From Ktedonobacterales bacterium (GTDB lineage Bacteria; Chloroflexota; Ktedonobacteria; Ktedonobacterales; JADMIN01), in assembly GCA_025935235.1 (NCBI GenBank), contig JAICVT010000297.1, positions 1 to 5,590 on the forward strand: a stretch of 5,590 nt of DNA, in the 5' to 3' direction. This document shows, in pieces, positions 1 to 5,404 of this stretch. Each line of letters begins with the position of its first letter. Within the stretch, counting starts at the first letter, position 1. The notes below the pieces were generated by a model. That model ran no database searches. It saw nothing but the letters and a program-made list of their open reading frames with translations, and was not told where the DNA came from. The position numbers were made by a program, and so were the translations under genes.

Positions 1-133
1 CGGGCCACGGCGTCAGGTAGTAGCCGGCCAGCGCGATGATGTAGCCGCCGGGCAGCAGCGCGCGCTCGTGTCGCCGCGCCCAGCCGGCCCAGCGACCCAG
101 CGGGCCGCGCTTCGACGCCCGGTATGCCTCCAT
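1..133 (-). CDS. Partial N-terminus of an unidentified, probably membrane protein
   Basis: An open frame starts at the ATG at 133-131 and runs off the window after 44 codons. The product begins MEAYRASKRG, has a strongly basic and Trp/Arg-rich first 25 residues, and then turns hydrophobic from about residue 26 (LPGGYIIALAGYYLTPW), which looks like the start of a first membrane segment after a cytoplasmic N-terminus. A purine-rich AGAGAGG lies about 8 bases before the ATG on the coding strand, which supports this start. It lies 90 bases downstream of the DUF155-like gene, with one hairpin repeat between them. Too little is present to name a family; a polytopic envelope protein such as an O-antigen ligase or transporter would fit but is a guess. 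Confidence 0.6.
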   Translation of the reverse strand, partial: MEAYRASKRGPLGRWAGWARRHERALLPGGYIIALAGYYLTPWP

Positions 134-180
134 GCTCGCCGCCTCTCTCTGGCCGCCTGCGCCCCGATTTCCTTATCTGA

Positions 181-223
181 TTCCCCTCTCCTCGCGGGAG
201 AGGGGGGTAGGGGGTGAGGTTCC
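181..223 (-). repeat. Hairpin repeat, copy A
   Basis: One of five related C-rich/G-rich elements in the window, reading GGAACCTCACCCCCT on the minus strand from 223. It contains a perfect 9-bp stem, CCCCTCTCC (183-191) with GGAGAGGGG (197-205), around a 5-base loop TCGCG. The GGAACC end abuts the TGA stop codon of the DUF155-like gene with no spacer. The stem could stall or end transcription of that gene, but no T-tract follows, so it is not a standard intrinsic terminator. The G-rich strand here is the plus strand. Confidence 0.75.
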
Positions 224-1405
224 TCAGTGGATGCCGCCGCGCAGGCCGAGGATCGCCACCACCAACTCGACCGCGATCAAGACGATCACCAATATCTCCA
301 GCAGCGTCGAGCGCGCCACCTGCTCCTCGTCGTGTAGCAGCGCGGCCATCTGGCGTAGCACATCGAGCGTCTCTGCTATGCCTGTGCGCCACGTCTCCAC
401 GCGCAGCGCCGCCAGCGCTGCCGTATAGAGCCGGTTCCAGTAGACATCCTCGGTCACTTTGAGCGCGTTCTCCACGCGGCTGCTCTGCTCGGTGATGTCG
501 GCGATCAGCGTGTGGACGTGCGAGAGCGAGTCGCGCGAGGAGCGCAGCAGTGGCCAGCGAGCGCGGCTCAGGCGACCCAGCCGCGGCGTGATGCGCGCCA
601 GCTCGCGCTCGACAGCCGCGTCATAGGTGCGGAACGAGAGCAGTTGGGCGTTGGCGAACTCCAGCAGCAGCGTCGCGTCGTCGCGCGCGCCGGGATCGCT
701 CTCGATCATCACGGCGGTCGCCCAGGTCAGCAGGATCAGATCATCCTCGTAGTAGCTGAGCGTGGTGGCCAGCGACCACATCGAGGGCGCCAGCGGCTTG
801 CGCTCGCCCAGCGCCGCGCGCAGCAGCCACGGGTTGCGCGCCAGCGTAGCGGCCTGCGCGCCCTCGGCCATGCGCTCGACGATGAAGATGCTATAGTCCT
901 CTGGGCGCACGACCTCATTCGGGCGGAGCATCGTCGGGGCCAGCGTCGCTCGCAGCAGCTCTAGCCCGCGCTCGAACGCCTCGATCACCACCAGCGGATA
1001 GGTCTGCGCCTCGGCGAGGATGGCGACAGCCTCCTGCCACGACATCTCCTCGCGGAAGAGCAGCACCAGGCGAAAGGCGATGATGCCCAGATCATAGATG
1101 CGCGCATAGAGAATGCCGTCACGCGCCGCGCCGCCCAGCGGAACCTCGACCGCGCCCATGCTGATCTCCAGCGGGAGCTGGGCGATATCTATGCTGGCGC
1201 CGCGCGTGACGACCGGGCGCACGCGGGCGCTGGGGGTGGCAAGGACACCGCGCGCCTTCTCCAGGTCAATGCTGTAGGCCACGTCGTAGAGTTGATAGAG
1301 GTGCAGCGCCGCCACCTGAATCGCGGGTGGCTCGTCATTCGAGATCTGCCCTGCCGTCCCTGGCGCCTGGAGCGACGCGGGCTGGAGCGATGGCGATGGA
1401 TACAT
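224..1405 (-). CDS. DUF155/RMND1-like protein with C-terminal membrane anchor
   Basis: The product is 393 residues from the ATG at 1405. It resembles the DUF155 (yeast RMD1, human RMND1) family in overall plan. Near residues 33-48 is an LHLYQLYDVAYSIDL stretch; residues 97-117 (DGILYARIYDLGIIAFRLV) form the hydrophobic strand region; SYYEDDLILLTWA lies at 218-230; residues 245-310 are a long helical region beginning LLLEFANAQLLSFRTYD. The C-terminus has the family's typical pattern: a helix ending in E369-x-x-I, then one membrane segment at about 369-387 and a short tail. Eukaryotic members are mitochondrial inner-membrane proteins linked to translation; the role of bacterial members is unclear. 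I preferred this start to an in-frame ATG at 1498 because the extra 31 residues are encoded across a stem-loop and look basic and unstructured, and because AGGAGG lies 12 bases before 1405. The family call rests on remembered pattern, not a search. Confidence 0.7.
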   Translation of the reverse strand: MYPSPSLQPASLQAPGTAGQISNDEPPAIQVAALHLYQLYDVAYSIDLEKARGVLATPSARVRPVVTRGASIDIAQLPLEISMGAVEVPLGGAARDGILYARIYDLGIIAFRLVLLFREEMSWQEAVAILAEAQTYPLVVIEAFERGLELLRATLAPTMLRPNEVVRPEDYSIFIVERMAEGAQAATLARNPWLLRAALGERKPLAPSMWSLATTLSYYEDDLILLTWATAVMIESDPGARDDATLLLEFANAQLLSFRTYDAAVERELARITPRLGRLSRARWPLLRSSRDSLSHVHTLIADITEQSSRVENALKVTEDVYWNRLYTAALAALRVETWRTGIAETLDVLRQMAALLHDEEQVARSTLLEILVIVLIAVELVVAILGLRGGIH

Positions 1406-1408
1406 GAA

Positions 1409-1440
1409 AGTGGCGCGCCTCCTGACGAAGGCGCGCCACT
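1409..1440 (-). promoter_or_regulatory. Perfect stem-loop covering the ribosome binding site of the DUF155-like gene
   Basis: Two perfectly complementary 11-base arms, AGTGGCGCGCC (1409-1419) and GGCGCGCCACT (1430-1440), enclose a 10-base loop. In the mRNA the stem ends three bases before the ATG. The only good Shine-Dalgarno sequence, AGGAGG, spans the end of the loop and the first bases of the 3' arm, so folding would partly hide it and crowd the start codon. This could lower or condition translation. Alternatively it is a DNA-level operator or an attenuator; no T-tract follows. Confidence 0.6.
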
Positions 1441-1529
1441 GCCTCACTCCACCTCGCACGGCCACGCATAGGCTCCGCGCGGGCGCGAGCGGAACCAACA
1501 GAGCAGCGCGCCTGGCTCACACTGGCTCA

Positions 1530-1538
1530 AGTGTATCA
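1530..1538 (-). promoter_or_regulatory. Possible extended -10 element for the DUF155-like gene
   Basis: The minus strand reads TGATACACT, an extended -10 (TGn plus TACACT, four of six matches to TATAAT). It sits in the 182-base gap between the YtxH-like and DUF155-like genes and would give a leader of about 115 bases that includes the stem-loop at 1409-1440. No convincing -35 hexamer lies 16-18 bases upstream, so this is weak. Confidence 0.25.
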
Positions 1539-1587
1539 CCTGCCAGCGGGCGGCATGGCGCGCTGATGGATACGGAGCGCTGGCGAG

Positions 1588-1968
1588 CTACTCCGCCGAG
1601 CGCGCCTGGTTGAAGCGCTGCATCACTTCGGTCTGCCCCTGCTCGTAGGCTTCGCGGCCCAGCGTCATGGCGTCGCCGAAGCGTGTGCGCACGCGCTCGA
1701 CCGCCGCCATCGCCAGATCAAGGATGGTAGGCGCGGCGCCATCCGCTGCGCCGCTGGCCGCGCCAGTCGCGCTGGCCGCGCCAAGGTCACTCAGGCCGTC
1801 GACGCCCACAGCGGACGCGCGGCTGGCTCGATTCGCTCTGGTCGCGCGCATCGCCTCGATCTCACGCGGCTGCGGGGTCAGTACCCAGACCACCGTCGCG
1901 CCAATCGCCACGCCGATGATCAGCCCGGCGAGAAAGCCGGAGCCTGACTTCTTCTGTCTCTTTGCCAC
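1588..1968 (-). CDS. YtxH-like small single-pass membrane protein
   Basis: The product is 126 residues. A short basic N-terminus (AKRQKKSGS) leads into one glycine-rich membrane segment at about 11-31 (GFLAGLIIGVAIGATVVWVL) followed by TPQPRE, the layout of the YtxH family, where GxxxG-type glycines are followed by an xxTPxxG/xxAPxxG-like motif. A low-complexity linker comes next: an R-A-x repeat at about 41-52 and an Ala/Gly run at 64-80. A predicted helix at 81-126 closes it, with REAYEQGQTEVMQRF near the end. YtxH proteins are often stress-related and of unknown molecular role. The start is the GTG at 1968, preceded by AAAGGGTGGG with about 7 bases spacing; an upstream ATG at 2067 would run back into the response-regulator gene, and a GTG at 1980 has no room for a binding site. 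It lies 37 bases after the receiver gene, probably in one operon. Confidence 0.75.
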   Translation of the reverse strand: MAKRQKKSGSGFLAGLIIGVAIGATVVWVLTPQPREIEAMRATRANRASRASAVGVDGLSDLGAASATGAASGAADGAAPTILDLAMAAVERVRTRFGDAMTLGREAYEQGQTEVMQRFNQARSAE

Positions 1969-2005
1969 AGTCGAACCCACCCTTTCGCCCGCTGCCGCCA
2001 GCGCG

Positions 2006-2404
2006 TTAGCTCGCTTCCGATACGCCGACCATGCGCCCGATGCGCTCCAGCAGGTCATCGCCATCAAATGGCTTCTTCAGCACCGAGACATTCGCATAGC
2101 GACCAGGATCCACCGCGATCAGGTTCTCGACGATGTCGGCCTCCGTGACCGCCGCCGTCGCCACGATCACTGGAATCTCCGCCGTGGCCTTGGCGCCGCG
2201 CAGGCTCTCCAGCACGTCCAGGCCAGAGACGCCACCCAGCCGCAGGTCCAGCACGATCAGGTCGGGCGGATCGCTGCGAGCCTCCTCGACGATCCGCGCG
2301 CCATCTTGCGAGACGGAGACGCGATACGCCGCATCTTCGAGCAGCATCCGCAGCAGCGTCAGCAGTTCCTCGCGGTCATCTATCACCAGAATACGCTTGC
2401 TCAT
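2006..2404 (-). CDS. Stand-alone response-regulator receiver protein
   Basis: The product is 132 residues, the size of one CheY-like receiver domain with no output domain. Key positions are all present: the acidic pair D9-D10 after a KRILVI strand, the phospho-acceptor D53 in LIVLDLRL, the switch T83 in PVIVATAAV, and K111-P112 in LKKPF. It should be phosphorylated by a histidine kinase and act by binding another protein, but no kinase is in the window. The ATG at 2404 has GGAGG 8 bases upstream and begins exactly where the first receiver strand should; longer in-frame forms add sequence with no domain character. The region between beta-4 and beta-5 (VTEADIVENLIAVDPGRYANVSVL) is a few residues longer than in CheY. 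The downstream YtxH-like gene is probably co-transcribed and may be functionally linked. Confidence 0.92.
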   Translation of the reverse strand: MSKRILVIDDREELLTLLRMLLEDAAYRVSVSQDGARIVEEARSDPPDLIVLDLRLGGVSGLDVLESLRGAKATAEIPVIVATAAVTEADIVENLIAVDPGRYANVSVLKKPFDGDDLLERIGRMVGVSEAS

Positions 2405-2446
2405 ACGACGATCCTCCGCATATGCGCGCTCGAACGCCGATGACTC

Positions 2447-2452
2447 AGTGTA
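2447..2452 (-). promoter_or_regulatory. Possible -10 hexamer for the response-regulator operon
   Basis: The minus strand reads TACACT, four of six matches to TATAAT and the same hexamer as the candidate ahead of the DUF155-like gene. It would give a leader of about 35 bases ending in the GGAGG ribosome binding site. The surrounding bases are AT-richer than the window. The best -35 match (TGGATG region, about 18 bases away) is poor. Confidence 0.3.
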
Positions 2453-2459
2453 CTCATCA

Positions 2460-2473
2460 ATGATCTGAATCAT
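2460..2473. promoter_or_regulatory. Palindrome ATGAT-CTGA-ATCAT, possible operator
   Basis: The 14-base site has perfect 5-base arms around CTGA, which is not itself symmetric. It lies 56 bases upstream of the response-regulator start and directly upstream of the candidate -10 hexamer, where a transcription factor could bind. A site this short can arise by chance, though it is AT-rich in a GC-rich setting. Confidence 0.35.
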
Positions 2474-2763
2474 CCAGGCGCGCCACACTTCGCATACCGA
2501 ACGGCGTCTAGCTGAAACGCACATCGCGTGCCGTCCTGCTTGTGCGCGGTCCAGGCGGCAGAGGAGAGAGCATGCGGTTATCGCGCGCACGGGGGCGATG
2601 GCGGGACGCCGCCGCATCAGCAAGCGGTGAGATGCGAATAGTCTCTGAGAATACAACCGCGTGGGCGGGCGCGGCGGTCACACAGGCAGCCAGAGGCGCC
2701 AGCGTAGGCGAGGCGCGGCGAGGCGATGGCGGCCTTGAGCAATCGCGTGGCGCCGTGGGGGAA

Positions 2764-2827
2764 CGGGCGGCTGAAGCCGCAAGCTAGCTGGCCTGCGGGC
2801 CGCAAAGCCTGCGGGTTTACCCGCCCG
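2764..2827. repeat. REP-like nested inverted repeats downstream of the FemAB pair
   Basis: Several palindromes are packed in 64 bases: outer arms CGGGCGG (2764-2770) and CCGCCCG (2821-2827), an inner hairpin GCGGC-TGAA-GCCGC, and GCGGG-TTTA-CCCGC (2811-2824). The outer and inner pairings compete, so two folds are possible. It begins 14 bases after the stop codon of the FemAB gene at 2841 and could act in 3'-end formation or mRNA protection. No T-tract follows, so a standard intrinsic terminator is unlikely. It differs in sequence from the five hairpin repeats elsewhere in the window. Confidence 0.55.
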
Positions 2828-2840
2828 TGCTACCACCCAC

Positions 2841-3953
2841 CTACTCCGCCCCGTTGGCCGGTGTCGTGGCCGCGCTGGCGGTGGGCTTGGCCTGCTCGCC
2901 GAAGCGCTGGTGAGCGGCGCGCGCCTGCCGCCAGCGCACGACGCGCCGCTTCATGCGCAGCGCTCGCATATAGGCCCAGTAGATGGCGGGCTGCGTGACG
3001 AGATCGTGCGTCTCCAGTGTCAGCAGCGAGTAGCCACCGAATCCCTGCTTGTAGGTGTAGAGGCTGTACATATCCTCGCCTGGCTCCAGCGTCTCGGCAA
3101 TGGCGCGGAAGTCGTAGAGATGGCAGCCGCGCGCCCGCCCCCAGCGAATCGCCGTCCACTGGAGCAGGTGGTTGGGCATGCGGTTGCGCTCGCGATTGGA
3201 GGAGGCGCCGAACATATAGGTCGCCACCGGCCCACAGCGCGCCACGATCAGCGCGGCGATGGGCTGGCCCTCGTGCTCGGCCATCAGCAGCGTGGCGGCG
3301 TCGCGCTCGCCATACAGCCGCAGGAAGTCCTCGTAGTGGCGGCGCTCGTGGATGAAGATGCCGTCACGGTCCGCCGTCTCGCGGTAGAGCGTGTAGAACG
3401 TGGCGATGTCGTCGCTGGCCAATGTCTCGCGCACGGTAACGCCCTTGCGCCCCGCCAGCCGGACGTTGTAGCGCCACTTCTCCTTCATATTGGCCAGCAG
3501 CGCCGGCTCGTCGGGCGTGATGTCGAGTACCCACGAGCGGCGTGGGTGCGTGGCGAAGGGATTGCGGCGCAGGCCGAGGCGCTGGAGGGCGTCGAGCCAG
3601 ACCTGATCGCCATCGGCGACATTCGGCTCCAGCTTCAGCATGAAGGCGCCCTGCGCTTTGGCGACCGTGCGGGCGTGATCGAGCAGGGCGGTCAGCGCGG
3701 GCGAGGTGGGATCATCGCAGACCGGACCGCGCGGGGCATAGAGATAGGGCTGGCCGACGACTGGCGCCTTCTCGACAATCACCAGCAGCGCGGCGCGCAA
3801 CTCGCCATCCTCCACGGCGCCCAGGCGCAGCGCGCGCGAGCCGAGGCGCCCGCCCAACTCGGCCCACTCCCAGGTCTGGGTGATGTTGCCCGTCGCCTGC
3901 GACTCCACGAAGCGATTCCACTGCTCGCGGTCGGCGATGACCTCTACCTGCAT
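2841..3953 (-). CDS. FemA/FemB-family peptidoglycan aminoacyltransferase, second of a tandem pair
   Basis: The product is 370 residues, in the usual range for the family when the coiled-coil arm is missing. FemX/FemA proteins are cytoplasmic GNAT-fold enzymes that move an amino acid from aminoacyl-tRNA to the stem peptide of a peptidoglycan precursor. Visible motifs: TWEW at 27-30, YAPRGPV at 72-78, KLEPN at 107-111, WRYNVRLAGRKGV at 160-172, RDGIF at 196-200, MFGASS at 247-252, RMPNHLLQW at 258-266, YDF at 280-282 and YKQGFGG at 301-307. The last 45 residues are basic, then Ala/Thr-rich. The start is the ATG at 3953, after AAAGGGAGAGGC; a longer frame back to 4238 would run through the hairpin repeat and the end of the neighbour gene. 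It aligns residue for residue with the paralogue at its N-terminus. The transferred amino acid cannot be read from sequence; a general Acetyltransf_6-type role is possible. Confidence 0.88.
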   Translation of the reverse strand: MQVEVIADREQWNRFVESQATGNITQTWEWAELGGRLGSRALRLGAVEDGELRAALLVIVEKAPVVGQPYLYAPRGPVCDDPTSPALTALLDHARTVAKAQGAFMLKLEPNVADGDQVWLDALQRLGLRRNPFATHPRRSWVLDITPDEPALLANMKEKWRYNVRLAGRKGVTVRETLASDDIATFYTLYRETADRDGIFIHERRHYEDFLRLYGERDAATLLMAEHEGQPIAALIVARCGPVATYMFGASSNRERNRMPNHLLQWTAIRWGRARGCHLYDFRAIAETLEPGEDMYSLYTYKQGFGGYSLLTLETHDLVTQPAIYWAYMRALRMKRRVVRWRQARAAHQRFGEQAKPTASAATTPANGAE

Positions 3954-3979
3954 GCCTCTCCCTTTATGTCGTAGCGCGC

Positions 3980-4028
3980 GGAACCTCTCCCCCTGCCCCC
4001 TCCCCTCCGAGGGAAGGGAACCCGGGCC
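3980..4028 (+). repeat. Hairpin repeat, copy B, between the two FemAB genes
   Basis: It runs GGAACCTCTCCCCCT through to CCCGGGCC on the plus strand. A 9-bp stem with one A-C mismatch forms from CCCTCCCCT (3998-4006) and AGGGAAGGG (4010-4018). It fills the centre of the 106-base spacer between the genes. In the mRNA it is the G-rich strand, with runs of 4, 5 and 5 G ending 30 bases before the ATG of the downstream FemAB gene. Its left flank (CGTAGCGCGC) resembles the left flank of copy D. Confidence 0.8.
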
Positions 4029-4059
4029 AGAGAAACAGCGGCGAATGGCCCTGTCTTCG

Positions 4060-5181
4060 CTATGGGGCCGACGCTGGCGTCTCTTCGTGGGTCTGGCGCT
4101 GGCGCCGCGCCTCGAAGCGTCGCCGCTGGCGTTTGCGTAGCGCGCGCCGCAACGAGACGGCAGTGGTGTACGGCCAGTAGAGCGCGGGGCGCAGCGGCAG
4201 ATCCATCGTCGGGATGACCCTCCGCACCGCGCCGCCAAAGCCGCGCTTGAACTCGTAGACGCCGTACAACTCCTGCCCTGGCTCCAGTATATCCGGGATG
4301 GTGCGCCAGTCGTAGTGTTCGGCGCCGTGCGCCTTACACCAGCGCATGCACTCCCATTGGAGCAGATAGTTCGGGCGCAGCTTGCGATGTGCGGGCAGCC
4401 CCGACGAGCCGCTGTGCAGATTCCACGCCCACTTGCCCAGCACGGCCACGGTCGAGGCGGCGATGGCCTCGCCCGCGCTCTCGGCGATCAGCAGCGCCAT
4501 CTGCGCGGTGGCGTCGCGCGCGGCGGCCTCGGCGGAGTAATGCGCCAGCATGTCGCGATAGAGGTCTTTGGGATAGACATAGAACTGGTCGCGCTCGCCG
4601 GTCTCCTTGAGCAGCCGATAGAAGGCGTCCAGATCGGCCTCGCCGGACCCCAGCCGCACGCTGACGCCCTTGCGCGCGCCCGCGCGGATGTTCTGACGCC
4701 AGGTGGTCATCATGCCTGCCAACAGCGCGTCTTCGTCGGGGCGCAGATCGGTCACCCAGGCGCTACGCAGATAGATGACGTGATCGGTGGGACGGAAGCC
4801 CAGCCGCCCCAGCGCGGCGGGCCAGCGCGTGTCCTCCTGCGGGACATTCGGCTCGATGCGGATGAAGAAGCCGCCACGCTTGCGCGCCTCGCGCCGGGCC
4901 GTGCGGATCAGCAGCGGCAGCGCGGGAGAGGTGGGATCGTCGCAGACCGGGCCGCGCGGAGCGTAGTAGAACGGGGCGCGCACGCCGCTGGCCTTGCTGG
5001 CCGAGAGCAGCATCGCGGCAACCAGCTGTCCACCTTCCAGCACGCCAACGCGCAGCGAGTCGCCGCGCGCGCCCTCGTCGGAGTGGTCAGCCCACTCGTA
5101 GGTCTGGCAGAGATGCCCGGTCGCAGCGGAGGCGATGAACTTATTCCACTGGTGGCGATCGTCAATCAGTCTGGCTTCCAT
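4060..5181 (-). CDS. FemA/FemB-family peptidoglycan aminoacyltransferase, first of a tandem pair
   Basis: The product is 373 residues and a clear paralogue of the next gene. Shared landmarks: QTYEW at 26-30, YYAPRGPV at 72-79 then CDDPTSPAL, RIEPN at 108-112, WRQNIRAGARKGV at 161-173, HSGSS at 256-260, RPNYLLQW at 269-276, YDW at 290-292 and FKRGFGG at 311-317. Differences from the paralogue: RDQFYVY (197-203) in place of RDGIF, RP in place of MP before the LLQW helix, an eight-residue insertion near 215-225 (Ala-rich), and a very basic C-terminal tail (about 345-363). Two in-frame ATGs exist, at 5187 and 5181. I chose 5181: it leaves 6 bases after GAAGG and makes the first 15 residues align without gaps with the paralogue. 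Role and location as for the family: cytoplasmic transfer of an amino acid to a cell-wall precursor, likely a different position or residue from its partner. Confidence 0.87.
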   Translation of the reverse strand: MEARLIDDRHQWNKFIASAATGHLCQTYEWADHSDEGARGDSLRVGVLEGGQLVAAMLLSASKASGVRAPFYYAPRGPVCDDPTSPALPLLIRTARREARKRGGFFIRIEPNVPQEDTRWPAALGRLGFRPTDHVIYLRSAWVTDLRPDEDALLAGMMTTWRQNIRAGARKGVSVRLGSGEADLDAFYRLLKETGERDQFYVYPKDLYRDMLAHYSAEAAARDATAQMALLIAESAGEAIAASTVAVLGKWAWNLHSGSSGLPAHRKLRPNYLLQWECMRWCKAHGAEHYDWRTIPDILEPGQELYGVYEFKRGFGGAVRRVIPTMDLPLRPALYWPYTTAVSLRRALRKRQRRRFEARRQRQTHEETPASAP

Positions 5182-5208
5182 CGTCATCCTTCGCTGACGT
5201 CTCGCGGC

Positions 5209-5255
5209 GACCTCTCCCCCTGTCCCCTCCCCTAAAAGGGAGGGGAACCCAGGCC
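5209..5255 (+). repeat. Hairpin repeat, copy C, ahead of the first FemAB gene
   Basis: It reads GACCTCTCCCCCTGTCC on the plus strand, with a perfect 8-bp stem CCCCTCCC (5224-5231) and GGGAGGGG (5238-5245) around loop CTAAAA, then GAACCCAGGCC. It closely matches copy B throughout and has the same orientation. In the mRNA its GGGGGAGAGG end lies 29 bases before the FemAB start codon. Confidence 0.8.
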
Positions 5256-5279
5256 GAGGTTTTGTGGCGTAGGGCGAGC

Positions 5280-5325
5280 GGAACCTCTCCCCCTCCCCTG
5301 CGAGAGGGGAGGGGAGACCCAGCCC
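5280..5325 (+). repeat. Hairpin repeat, copy D
   Basis: It reads GGAACCTCTCCCCCTCCCC on the plus strand and has the strongest stem of the family: a perfect 10-bp pairing of CCCCTCCCCT (5290-5299) with AGGGGAGGGG (5305-5314) around GCGAG. It is a shortened version lacking the extra CCCC block before the stem. It lies 24 bases from copy C in the same orientation, inside the presumed FemAB leader. Confidence 0.78.
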
Positions 5326-5382
5326 AGGCGGGTTGGCGCGGGGGTGAGCGAATCGCTTGCCACGCGCGATCTATCGGCTCAA

Positions 5383-5397
5383 ACGCTGGGCCAGCGT
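5383..5397. promoter_or_regulatory. 15-base perfect palindrome in the FemAB leader
   Basis: The site is ACGCTGG-G-CCAGCGT, seven-base arms around a single base. It lies between repeat copies D and E in the presumed leader of the FemAB operon. With a one-base centre it suits a protein-binding site better than an RNA hairpin, although a 5-bp hairpin with a longer loop is possible. No known operator is recognised. Confidence 0.35.
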
Positions 5398-5404
5398 CGC
5401 ATCG

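Larger units (their letters stand above)
2405..2840. other. Non-coding gap between the FemAB pair and the response-regulator gene
   Basis: In this 436-base stretch I see no gene: the short open frames are Arg/Ala/Ser-rich composition artefacts with no good ribosome binding site. The end next to the receiver gene (about 2440-2475) is more AT-rich and holds a possible promoter and operator. The end next to the FemAB gene holds a REP-like palindrome (2764-2827). In between there is only a small direct repeat, GCGAGGCG at 2708-2715 and again at 2718-2725. A small RNA cannot be excluded. Confidence 0.6.

Noticed and set aside
512..964. A 150-codon plus-strand frame opposite the DUF155-like gene
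   Set aside because: Arg/Gln/Ala-rich antisense shadow with no ribosome binding site and no recognisable domain.
2405..2656. N-terminal extension of the response regulator
   Set aside because: The extra 84 residues are Arg/Ser/Cys-rich with no domain, while the ATG at 2404 has a good GGAGG site and starts the receiver fold exactly.
2542..2998. Small overlapping plus-strand frames and a 62-codon minus-strand frame in the large gap
   Set aside because: They run through the palindromic repeats, have biased composition, and disagree with one another in frame; none has a convincing start.
2910..3974. A 354-codon open frame on the plus strand opposite the second FemAB gene
   Set aside because: It is the antisense of a well-supported gene. 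The product is Arg/Gln/Gly/His-rich with no domain character, as expected in GC-rich DNA where antisense stops are rare.
4315..5235. A 306-codon open frame on the plus strand opposite the first FemAB gene
   Set aside because: Same reason. Its similarity to the antisense frame of the paralogue only mirrors the similarity of the real genes.
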